Source of the DNA: Pseudomonadota bacterium
GTDB taxonomy: Bacteria > Pseudomonadota > Alphaproteobacteria > Acetobacterales > Acetobacteraceae
Length of the DNA: 15,868 nt
NCBI GenBank assembly: GCA_021828605.1
Contig: JAJZEG010000273.1
Span: forward strand, 1 to 15,868
Direction: 5' to 3'
Within the stretch, counting starts at the first letter, position 1; the number at the start of each line of letters is the position of its first letter. Below, in pieces: positions 9,171 through 14,930 of this stretch. The notes beneath the pieces were generated by a model. It made no database searches. It had not been told where the DNA came from and saw nothing but the letters and a program-made list of their open reading frames with translations. The position numbers and the translations under genes were made by a program.

Positions 9171-9200
9171 AACGTTACTACTAGAACGTTCTTTCGTCAA
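9171..9200 (-). promoter_or_regulatory. Promoter/operator region of the Phd-VapC operon
   Basis: On the minus strand TTGACG (9200-9195) is a good -35. A 17-nt spacer leads to TAACGT (9177-9172), while TATACA (9170-9165) is a better -10 hexamer but lies 24 nt away. Two perfect AACGTT palindromes (9171-9176 and 9185-9190) are centred 14 bp apart and cover the -35/-10 interval, as expected for autorepression by a dimeric antitoxin. The exact -10 is uncertain. Confidence 0.45.
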
Positions 9201-9454
9201 GGCTTCTTTGCTTTCCTGGCTGTGAGGAGGGGTTCAGAAGTCGTCCGTAGGTCGGTAATGCATCGAATTTTTCATATGGTTTTGCGTGATTCTTTAGATC
9301 CGCTAAGCGCCCAGAATTTTAATAGGGCCTGACCGTAACCAAAGTGCTGCGATATGGATTGCTTGTGTAGATTTGCGCGTCAAATGCAAAACGAAGTTCG
9401 CGAGAACGCTTAAACGTAAAGCCTTAGAAATCGAAGCTACGCTATTTTGTCGCC
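9201..9454. other. Lower-GC stretch without a recognisable gene
   Basis: About 250 bases between the toxin-antitoxin promoter and the minus-strand terminator. Only short open frames occur. One minus-strand frame stays open down to TAG at 9305-9303 and ends in IHIAALWLRSGPIKILGA, which faintly recalls the tail of some transposases but is too short to assign. I see no RNA gene, no long repeat and no clear promoter here. Base composition is visibly more AT-rich than the flanking core genes. Confidence 0.5.
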
Positions 9455-9493
9455 AAAAAAAGTCCGGTTCGCTTAAAAAGTTGCGAACCGGAC
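9455..9493 (-). terminator. Perfect intrinsic terminator (minus strand)
   Basis: An 11-bp perfect stem (GTCCGGTTCGC 9462-9472 with GCGAACCGGAC 9483-9493) and a 10-nt loop are followed, on the minus strand, by seven T residues (A-run 9455-9461). It would end a leftward transcript whose only visible content is the region 9500-9800. Confidence 0.85.
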
Positions 9494-9500
9494 CTCTTAG

Positions 9501-9674
9501 TCACCGGTTTGGATAGCTACGAATGTGTTGGCGGACCAACTCGACTATTCCAAAACGTATCCGGTAATAGCTCCGGACCTTAACCATGGCATATACTCCA
9601 TGGCGGGGGACGTCGCCCTTGCAAACAAAGTAGGCGCGCGCTAGATTCCAACTGTTCACATCAGGTCTAGGCAC
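9501..9674 (-). CDS. Possible small basic protein (57 aa), unrecognised
   Basis: An open frame from GTG (9674-9672) to TGA (9503-9501) encodes a 57-residue, strongly basic peptide (about 9 Arg and 2 Lys against 3 acidic residues). It contains GVYAMVKVRSYYRIRF and ELVRQHIRSYPNR. The frame is open upstream to about 9718, so another start is possible. AGGTTAGG lies just before the GTG. Support comes from context: a candidate minus-strand promoter (9832-9805), a structured leader, and a textbook terminator 8 nt after the stop. No signal peptide or hydrophobic helix is visible, unlike type I toxins. I recognise no family. The transcript could equally be a noncoding RNA. Confidence 0.35.
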   Translation of the reverse strand: MPRPDVNSWNLARAYFVCKGDVPRHGVYAMVKVRSYYRIRFGIVELVRQHIRSYPNR

Positions 9675-9690
9675 GTACCTAACCTGTTCG

Positions 9691-9733
9691 TTGGCTGCTC
9701 GGGGAGCCTCCCCGCTGCATCAACGACAGCCAA
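9691..9733. repeat. Nested inverted repeats
   Basis: An outer stem TTGGCTG (9691-9697) with CAGCCAA (9727-9733) encloses a perfect inner hairpin CGGGGA (9700-9705) with TCCCCG (9709-9714). A competing stem CGTTG (9689-9693) with CAACG (9721-9725) is also possible, so two folds are mutually exclusive. The element lies just upstream of the small minus-strand ORF and could be part of its leader. Confidence 0.6.
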
Positions 9734-9746
9734 GACCTTTCGAACT

Positions 9747-9784
9747 AGACCCCGCTTACCGTATCAGGTTAGCGGGGTCTTTTG
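9747..9784 (+). terminator. Probable intrinsic terminator (plus strand)
   Basis: A 10-bp perfect stem (AGACCCCGCT 9747-9756 with AGCGGGGTCT 9771-9780) and a 14-nt loop run into a short T tract (9780-9783). No obvious plus-strand gene ends here. On the minus strand the same hairpin is not followed by T residues and would instead be a leader hairpin. Confidence 0.5.
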
Positions 9785-9804
9785 ATTCTGGGATCCTACA
9801 TCGT

Positions 9805-9832
9805 TTTACAAGCGAACAGGGTGTCCCGTCAA
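9805..9832 (-). promoter_or_regulatory. Candidate minus-strand promoter for the 9500-9800 transcript
   Basis: TTGACG (9832-9827), a 16-nt spacer and TGTAAA (9810-9805). Transcription would start near 9798 and run through the two hairpins and the small ORF to the terminator at 9493-9455. The -10 match is moderate. Confidence 0.3.
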
Positions 9833-9852
9833 GGTGTGACGTTCTTTACTGC

Positions 9853-9880
9853 TTGCCAAATTCCGCGGTTGGTGTAAAAA
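9853..9880 (+). promoter_or_regulatory. Candidate promoter of the HARE-HTH gene
   Basis: TTGCCA (9853-9858), a 16-nt spacer and TAAAAA (9875-9880), placing the start near 9887, about 30 nt before ATG 9916. The -10 is only a partial match. Confidence 0.3.
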
Positions 9881-9915
9881 AAGTCAACCACACCCCCCTT
9901 GACACGAGTCGCAGC

Positions 9916-10434
9916 ATGTCCGTCGCAAAAGCCAAAATGGAACTAGAGAACCTTCGTGAAAGATCTTTGTTGTTAGAGCGTGAAATAATAGAGATAGCGG
10001 ATAAGATACTTAAAATTTCGAATTATATCGAAATTTCCGAGACCTACGGCTATTTCTCAGCACAGGAAAACTTGCCGTCTCAAACGATTCGATCTGTATC
10101 ATCAGCCATGAGATCCTCGACTGATCGAGTTAAAATTGCTACCCTTCCTAGAAACGTGAGGGGGGTGATTAAAATTCTTGAGGACGAGGGACAGCCCCTA
10201 CCGACTCGACAGCTCGTTGAAAAACTGAAGGAAAAAGGGATCATCATCGGAGGAAAAAACCCGGTCACTGGCTTATCGTCTGCGCTCTCACGGCACAAGT
10301 CGCTGTTGCGCCCGAGCCGCACTGATGGGTGGAGTTTGACCAGTTGGGATAATCAGTACGCCGATGAAGGGTTGTTCGAAAGTCGCGTTGAAGACGTCGA
10401 AGATGCGGAAAATTGCAAACCGGATTTAGACTAA
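9916..10434 (+). CDS. Coiled-coil protein with HARE-HTH (winged helix) domain
   Basis: 172 residues from ATG 9916. An upstream in-frame extension to 9691 would run through the terminator and hairpins at 9691-9784, so it is rejected. Residues about 8-36 form a charged coiled coil (LENLRERSLLLEREIIEIAD). Residues about 77-144 match the HARE-HTH winged-helix pattern: a VIKILEDEG helix, LPTRQLVEKLKEKG, then IGGKNPVTGLSSALSRH and a GWSL wing. The tail is acidic. HARE-HTH domains occur with restriction enzymes and other DNA-acting proteins and are proposed to read DNA sequence or modification. Here the domain stands alone with a coiled coil, so a regulatory or accessory defence role is inference. 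Codon use is clearly more AT-rich than in neighbouring core genes, suggesting acquisition. Confidence 0.75.
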   Translation: MSVAKAKMELENLRERSLLLEREIIEIADKILKISNYIEISETYGYFSAQENLPSQTIRSVSSAMRSSTDRVKIATLPRNVRGVIKILEDEGQPLPTRQLVEKLKEKGIIIGGKNPVTGLSSALSRHKSLLRPSRTDGWSLTSWDNQYADEGLFESRVEDVEDAENCKPDLD

Positions 10435-10454
10435 GGGCTATAGATTTACTGGGA

Positions 10455-10649
10455 TCACTCCCGCCGCAACAGCCGATCATTAACAAACTGCGCCAATCCC
10501 GCGCCGAAAACCGCGCGCAACGTCGCCTCGTCATACTCAGTCGCAACCCAGTCCAAACACCCAATGCGCGCTTCCGCCTCAAGCGCATAAGTCGCAGTAA
10601 ACGCCTCCAAAATCCCGGTATTGAACTACTTAATATGGCTAAACCCCCA
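10455..10649 (-). pseudogene. Decayed duplicate of the 3' end of the downstream phosphatase gene
   Basis: Translated on the minus strand, this segment matches the last 65 residues of the intact phosphatase at 11488-12159; by hand about 49 of 65 positions are identical (for example NTGIL, LDWVA, EYDEA and FVNDR). It has an in-frame TAG where the intact gene has Gln (HIK-stop against HIKQ), one deleted codon, and no N-terminal part or catalytic HCX5R. Both copies end with the same RRE-stop and share flanking sequence. The intact gene lies about 1 kb away in the same orientation, so the two form an imperfect direct repeat around the Pr6Pr gene. Confidence 0.85.
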
Positions 10650-10800
10650 ATCCCGATCAGTCGGCCCCGCCGGAGAGTTAAGCCGTTGACTCATAATCGG
10701 GACTTACAAACTGCGTCGGTTGACTCCCGACTTGCGCAAGCGAGCCGTTACAGACATCGCCAGGATCGCCCGTCGGCACACATTCAACCGTCAACTAAAA
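10650..10800. other. Intergenic stretch with short repeats, no gene
   Basis: No supported ORF. GTTGACTC occurs twice (10685-10692 and 10719-10726). The segment 10715-10731 folds as a 5-bp stem with a 7-nt loop (GTCGG/CCGAC around TTGACTC), resembling a tRNA T-arm, and CTCATAA at 10690-10696 resembles a CAT anticodon loop. No acceptor stem can be formed, so it is not a tRNA gene. Confidence 0.4.
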
Positions 10801-10829
10801 TTGTCATTGTCTCATAACAAGCCTATGCT
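10801..10829 (+). promoter_or_regulatory. Sigma70-type promoter of the Pr6Pr gene
   Basis: TTGTCA (10801-10806), a 17-nt spacer and TATGCT (10824-10829), 27 nt before ATG 10857. Spacing is ideal and both hexamers are good matches. Confidence 0.6.
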
Positions 10830-10856
10830 CAATCAACATAAAAAATCGGATGAGCC

Positions 10857-11516
10857 ATGATCATGCGCATCGAAAGTCGGATCGCCCGCTTCGCAGCTTG
10901 CATCATCGCCCTAATCGGTTGGGTTGGATTAGCCGTGCAACTCAGCGCGGTCATCAATCAGGTCGGATCAACCGCCAGCGCCCTTTGGATCATGCTGCGG
11001 TTCTTCACCGTGCTGACCAACCTTCTCGTCGCAATCGTGCTTACCGGCATTGTTTTGGGTGTGGCTGCCTGCCGCTCCCAGCGGCTTTTAGGCCTGATGA
11101 CCTTATCCATCCTGCTCGTCGGCGCGGTCTATGTGCTGTTACTCAGAGGGCTGGTCGAACTGAGCGGGGGCGCCGCGACGGCCAACCTGATCCTGCATTA
11201 CATCATTCCCAGCCTGACCGTGCTGTTCTGGCTGCTCTTCGCCCCCAAAGGAGCGCTGAACTGGCGCGATCCGCTGCTCTGGGCCCTCTATCCGCTCGCG
11301 TATTTTTTCTACGCGCTGGCGCGCGGGGCGATGGGCGGAAAATACCCTTATCCGTTCATGGATATTCCAAAAATCGGTTTGGCTTCAACCATGACGAACG
11401 TTACAATTATTCTGATCATCTTCTTGGTGATCGGATCACTCTTCGTCTGGCTCGGTCGCTTTTTGGACAGGCCTCAAAGGGAGCGAATCACTCCCGCCGT
11501 AACACCCGATCATTAA
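10857..11516 (+). CDS. Pr6Pr family membrane protein
   Basis: 219 residues, mostly hydrophobic, with about six membrane helices (roughly 11-32, 45-70, 78-98, 108-128, 138-156 and 182-202). Family signatures are RFFTVLTNLLVAIVLTG, LHYIIPSLTVLFWLLFAPKG and DPLLWALYPLAYFFYALARG, followed by KYPYPFMD. The molecular role of the family is not established. ATG 10857 is followed by a second ATG at 10863; the first is kept because it is closest to the promoter. The last 29 bases overlap the convergent phosphatase gene, so the C-terminal residues ITPAVTPDH are read antisense through the phosphatase 3' end. Confidence 0.85.
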   Translation: MIMRIESRIARFAACIIALIGWVGLAVQLSAVINQVGSTASALWIMLRFFTVLTNLLVAIVLTGIVLGVAACRSQRLLGLMTLSILLVGAVYVLLLRGLVELSGGAATANLILHYIIPSLTVLFWLLFAPKGALNWRDPLLWALYPLAYFFYALARGAMGGKYPYPFMDIPKIGLASTMTNVTIILIIFLVIGSLFVWLGRFLDRPQRERITPAVTPDH

Positions 11517-12159
11517 CAAACCGTGCCAACCCCTGGGCCTTAAACCGCGCGCGCAATGCCGCCTCGTCATACTCGCTCGCAACCCAGTCTAGAAACCCGA
11601 TGCGCCCTTCCGCCTCGCGCGCATAGGTTGCGATGAACGCATCCAAAATCCCGGTATTGGACTGCTTGATATGGCCAAACCGCCAGCTCAACTGCGCTTG
11701 CGCCTGCGCCGAACTGCCGCCCGCGATCAACACATAAAGCGCCGCCGCCAACCCCGCCCGATCAGCGCCTGATTTACAATGGATCAAGCCGGGCCGCGCC
11801 ATGGTCTGATAAATCTCGGCCAGGCGCATAATCCGTGCGCGTTGCGGCGCGCCGCGCGATTCCAGCGCCATATCGTAAAATTCCAGCCCCAACCGGCTTG
11901 CCGCCTCGCGCGACAACGCATCCGAGCCATTGGCGCATGGGCCGCGCAAATTAACCACGCTGCGCAGCCCGACTTGCGCGACATAGCGCCGCAAATGCCC
12001 CGGCAACGGATGATTGGAGCGATACAGCACCGCAGGCTCAACCGCCGCAAAATTGGTCCAGCCCAGCCGCAGCAGCGCATGATCAACAAACAGCGCGTCG
12101 ATCCAAGCGTTGCGCCGCCCGGCTTTGCTCGCCAGATCGCCCCGATAAATCGTATCCAT
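11488..12159 (-). CDS. Dual-specificity/tyrosine phosphatase family protein
   Basis: 223 residues from ATG 12159-12157; a TTG at 12168 would add three residues and is less likely. The cysteine-phosphatase P-loop HCX5R is H127-C128-KSGAD-R134 in LIHCKSGADRAG. The upstream motifs VLYRSNHPLP and LRSVVNLRG are typical of bacterial DSP-like phosphatases. The catalytic mechanism (Cys nucleophile, Arg for phosphate) is inferred from the family; the substrate is unknown. It starts 13 nt after the hemF stop and is probably co-transcribed with hemF. Its 3' end overlaps the Pr6Pr gene, and a decayed copy of that end lies at 10455-10649. Confidence 0.88.
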   Translation of the reverse strand: MDTIYRGDLASKAGRRNAWIDALFVDHALLRLGWTNFAAVEPAVLYRSNHPLPGHLRRYVAQVGLRSVVNLRGPCANGSDALSREAASRLGLEFYDMALESRGAPQRARIMRLAEIYQTMARPGLIHCKSGADRAGLAAALYVLIAGGSSAQAQAQLSWRFGHIKQSNTGILDAFIATYAREAEGRIGFLDWVASEYDEAALRARFKAQGLARFVNDRVLRRE

Positions 12160-12172
12160 CAGCCCCAAACCC

Positions 12173-13072
12173 TCACGGCCAGCGCGCTTCCGGCGGCAGG
12201 CTCATTAAAATCGCCTCGATATTGCCGCCGGTTTTCAAGCCAAAAATCGTGCCCCGATCATAGAGCAGATTAAACTCGACATAGCGCCCGCGCCGCACCA
12301 ACTGTGCCTCGCGCTCGGCCTCACTCCAACTCTCGCCCATCCGCTTGCGCACAATCGCCTGATACCCTTCCAAAAATCCGAGCCCGACATCACGGGTAAA
12401 GGCAAAATCGCGCTCCAGATCGGCATTTTCCAAATAATCATAAAAAATTCCGCCAACACCCCGGGTCTCGCCGCGATGCGGCAGATAAAAATACTCATCG
12501 CACCATTTTTTATATTTCGGATAATAATCAGGGTCATACGCATCGCAAACCCGCTTGAACGCCGCGTGAAACGCCGCGCCATCCTCGCTGGCCGCCGCGC
12601 TGTCGGGCTGCAACGGCGTCAAATCGCCGCCGCCGCCAAACCAGCCTTTGGTGGTCACGATCATGCGGGTATTCATGTGCGCTGCCGGCACGCGCGGGCT
12701 GCGCATATGCGCCACCAAACTAATCCCCGCCGCCCAGAAACGCGGATCTTCCGCAGCACCGGGGATCGATTTGCTGAATTCCGGGCTGAAACTGCCCCAG
12801 ACCGTGGAAATATTCACCCCCACTTTCTCAAACACCCGCCCGCGCATCACGCTGGTCACCCCGCCGCCGCCCGACTCCCGGCTCCACGCTGTCCGCTCAA
12901 ACCGCCCTGGCGGCAAATCCCCATGCTGACGGCCCGGCACCGCCCCGTACTCATCCTCAATCGCCTCGAACGCCGCGCAAATCTGGTCGCGCAGCTGCGC
13001 AAACCAGGCCTGGGCTTTGGGCTGCAAGGCCGCATGGCGCGGCGCGTCCAATACCGGATTTTCGGTCGTCAT
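12173..13072 (-). CDS. hemF: Aerobic coproporphyrinogen III oxidase
   Basis: 299 residues. The start is taken at ATG 13072-13070 because a perfect AAGGAGG lies 5 nt upstream (13084-13078). An in-frame ATG at 13093 would add seven residues but lacks a well-spaced site. HemF oxidatively decarboxylates coproporphyrinogen III to protoporphyrinogen IX with O2 in heme synthesis. Conserved blocks are present: [46 protein letters not shown], the [17 protein letters not shown] segment, [17 protein letters not shown] and [18 protein letters not shown]. It is divergent from the petABC operon, whose products bind heme. Confidence 0.97.
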   Translation of the reverse strand: MTTENPVLDAPRHAALQPKAQAWFAQLRDQICAAFEAIEDEYGAVPGRQHGDLPPGRFERTAWSRESGGGGVTSVMRGRVFEKVGVNISTVWGSFSPEFSKSIPGAAEDPRFWAAGISLVAHMRSPRVPAAHMNTRMIVTTKGWFGGGGDLTPLQPDSAAASEDGAAFHAAFKRVCDAYDPDYYPKYKKWCDEYFYLPHRGETRGVGGIFYDYLENADLERDFAFTRDVGLGFLEGYQAIVRKRMGESWSEAEREAQLVRRGRYVEFNLLYDRGTIFGLKTGGNIEAILMSLPPEARWP

Positions 13073-13107
13073 TACCGCCTCCTTGGCGCTCATATCGCGA
13101 ATAATCT

Positions 13108-13137
13108 CCTATAGCGCGCAACCGGCAAACATCACAA
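13108..13137 (-). promoter_or_regulatory. Candidate hemF promoter
   Basis: On the minus strand TTGTGA (13137-13132), an 18-nt spacer and TATAGG (13113-13108). Transcription would start near 13101, leaving a short leader that contains the AAGGAGG ribosome site at 13084-13078. Confidence 0.5.
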
Positions 13138-13235
13138 AACCACACCAATAAGGCCAAGCCCGCTTGAATCTTGCCGCCAATCAGGCCATTGCAACCCAGC
13201 AATTCGCATCGCCCTTTGATCGGACCGGAGCCCCC

Positions 13236-13715
13236 ATGGCCGAGACCTTGCCTGCCCAGCCTGCCCATGAAGCGAGCCAGACGGCCAATTTCATGCATAT
13301 CATCACCCTCGCTTTCGCGCTGGTCGGCCTCGGTGCCATGATCTGGGCGTTCATCGCCGCCCTCGGCCCGTCGGCCAATAACCCGACCGTGCAGCCGGTG
13401 ATCAACCTTGCGTCGATCGCGCCCGGCCACACCAAAATCGTGCAATTCCATGGCAACCCGGTGATGATCCGCCATCTTACCCCGAGCCAAATCACCAAAG
13501 TGGCAACGCATCTCAACCCGGCCAATAACGCCTATGTGGTGTTGAGCGGCATCGCTCCCCATAGTTTCTGCCTGCTCACCCCGACCGCGGCGGGCTACAC
13601 CGATCCCTGCACCGGCACGATGTTCACCCCGCTCGGCCAATCGGCATCCCTCGCCGATCACCTCGCGATCCCGAAACATCGTTTCCTCGCCAAACTTTCT
13701 CTCCAGCTCCGCTGA
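13236..13715 (+). CDS. petA: Degenerate Rieske subunit of a bc1-like complex, cluster ligands lost
   Basis: 159 residues from ATG 13236, with GGAG 5 nt upstream; an in-frame TTG at 13164 is rejected. The fold is clearly that of the bc1 Rieske protein: a membrane anchor (about 20-44), ASIAPGHTKIVQFHGNPVMIRHLTP (59-83, the usual IxPG...GKPVFIRH block), the two cluster boxes, and an ending like HLAIPKHRF. Box 1, normally CTHLGC, is A107-P-H109-S-F-C112. Box 2, normally CPCHGS, is D123-P-C125-T126-G-T128. Thus three of the four [2Fe-2S] ligands (Cys, Cys, His) are replaced and only H109 remains, while both disulfide cysteines (C112, C125) are kept. It cannot hold a normal Rieske cluster. The frame is intact and starts an overlapping or closely spaced petABC-mtnP operon. 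Confidence 0.9.
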   Translation: MAETLPAQPAHEASQTANFMHIITLAFALVGLGAMIWAFIAALGPSANNPTVQPVINLASIAPGHTKIVQFHGNPVMIRHLTPSQITKVATHLNPANNAYVVLSGIAPHSFCLLTPTAAGYTDPCTGTMFTPLGQSASLADHLAIPKHRFLAKLSLQLR

Positions 13716-13727
13716 AGGCGCGCATCC

Positions 13728-14930
13728 ATGTCCAACGCTTCCGATCAAACTGCCGTGCCACAATCCTGGCTGGAACAGCGCCTGCCACTGCGCCGCCTGC
13801 TGCGCGATCATCTGGTCTTCGCGCCAATCCCGGCTGATTTCAGCTTCGGTTCCTGCCTTGAGCCGCTGATCTGGGGCGCGCTGCTCACCCTCACTTTCAC
13901 CGGCATTTGGCTCGGCCTGTTCTATGTGCCCACCCAGCACGGCGCCTTTGACTCCCTGCAAACCATCATGCGCGCCGTGCCGTTCGGCTGGCTGCTGCGT
14001 GATTTGCACCGCACCGGCGCCAGCATCCTGTTCGCCTTGGCCTATTTGCAGCTGTTCCGCGCGCTCCGCCTCGGCGGCTACCGCGATGGCCGCGAACTCG
14101 CTTGGATCATGAGCATCCTCCGCTTCATCACCTTCCTGTTTCTCGGCATGCTCGGCTTCATCATGATCAATGGCGCCGCCAGCGCGGTCCTGAACGCTGA
14201 TCTGGCCGCCCATCTGGCCTCCATCCCCGCTTTCGGGCGCGGCCTCGCCCAAGCCTTTCTCGGCATCGAAACCGGCGGTTCTGCGCTTACCCGCATCGCC
14301 ATGGCCCATATCGCCATCGGCTTTCTGGTCCTGCTGATCGCGGCGCTAACCAGCCTGACCCGCCGCCTCGCCCCGCCGATCAATCGCGATGGTCTGGCCA
14401 CGCTTGATGCGCGCGACATCGTTTCCCTCCACCCGCATGGCTCGGCGCGCTTGTTCGCCGCCGCGATCATTACCGGCCTGATCCTGTTCGCGCTGATCCT
14501 GATCGCCCCGCATTTCCAATCAACCCGCCTGAACGCGATCCCGGCCAGCCCGCTCGCTTTGCCGCTCAGCCTCAATCTGCCCTGGTATCTGCTCGGCTTC
14601 GCCGGTCTCGCGCAAGCGGGCCAAAGCCTCGGCGGCGGCACCGCCTTGATCGCCGTGTTTTTGCTCCTGCTGGCACTCCTGCCCTGGCTTGATCGCAGCC
14701 AAGCGGCTTCGGCGAAATATCGCCCCTGGCATCGCCGTTTCCTCTGGCTGCTGGCCCTCGCCTGGATTTTTCTCTCCATCGGTGCCGCTCAGCATAGCGC
14801 GCTCTGGTCCCTGATCACCCAGATCAGCGGCTTTTACGTGATCGCCCATTTCCTGGTGATCACCCCGCTGGTCAGCCTGCTCGAACATCCCAAACCCGTC
14901 CCCACAAGGCTGACTGGAGCCAAAATCTGA
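13728..14930 (+). CDS. petB: Cytochrome b-like subunit lacking heme bH ligands and PEWY motif
   Basis: 400 residues, 12 nt after petA. It is homologous to bc1 cytochrome b over its whole length: TGIWLGLFYVP, IMRAVPFGWLLRDLHRTGAS, and late blocks LLPWLDRS, KYRPWHRRFLW and ISGFYVIAHFLVITPL. Helix B has H94 (heme bL ligand kept) but Q108 where the bH histidine should be. Helix D has H194 (bL kept) but T208 instead of the bH histidine; both pairs have the canonical 14-residue spacing. PEWY of the quinol oxidation site is L284-P285-W286-Y287. The Qi-site Lys-Asp after FHPYYT is lost (LHPHGSARL), and PWGQMS is INGAAS. Normal Q-cycle chemistry is not expected; at most one b heme seems possible. The stop overlaps petC (TGATG). 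Confidence 0.9.
   Translation: MSNASDQTAVPQSWLEQRLPLRRLLRDHLVFAPIPADFSFGSCLEPLIWGALLTLTFTGIWLGLFYVPTQHGAFDSLQTIMRAVPFGWLLRDLHRTGASILFALAYLQLFRALRLGGYRDGRELAWIMSILRFITFLFLGMLGFIMINGAASAVLNADLAAHLASIPAFGRGLAQAFLGIETGGSALTRIAMAHIAIGFLVLLIAALTSLTRRLAPPINRDGLATLDARDIVSLHPHGSARLFAAAIITGLILFALILIAPHFQSTRLNAIPASPLALPLSLNLPWYLLGFAGLAQAGQSLGGGTALIAVFLLLLALLPWLDRSQAASAKYRPWHRRFLWLLALAWIFLSIGAAQHSALWSLITQISGFYVIAHFLVITPLVSLLEHPKPVPTRLTGAKI

Noticed and set aside
9303..9500. Minus-strand open frame ending in IHIAALWLRSGPIKILGA, faintly like a transposase tail
   Set aside because: It spans the intrinsic terminator, has no start or other motif of a transposase, and no terminal inverted repeats are visible around it.
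9677..9696. ACCTAAC and GTTGGC near each other, resembling an integron attC core
   Set aside because: The GTTRRRY core does not match and no attC-like long imperfect stem or integrase is present.
9691..9915. N-terminal extension of the HARE-HTH frame to 9691
   Set aside because: It would be read through the nested hairpins and the plus-strand terminator, and shows no family-like sequence before ATG 9916.
10659..10740. tRNA-like segment: CTCATAA anticodon-like loop and a GTCGG/CCGAC T-arm-like hairpin
   Set aside because: The T-loop lacks the conserved TTC pattern, the anticodon stem is mostly wobble pairs, and no acceptor stem or D-arm can be formed. At most a decayed remnant, possibly chance.
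12957..14309. 450-codon minus-strand open frame across the hemF-petA-petB region
   Set aside because: It overlaps three recognisable genes and the hemF promoter and has shadow-like composition.
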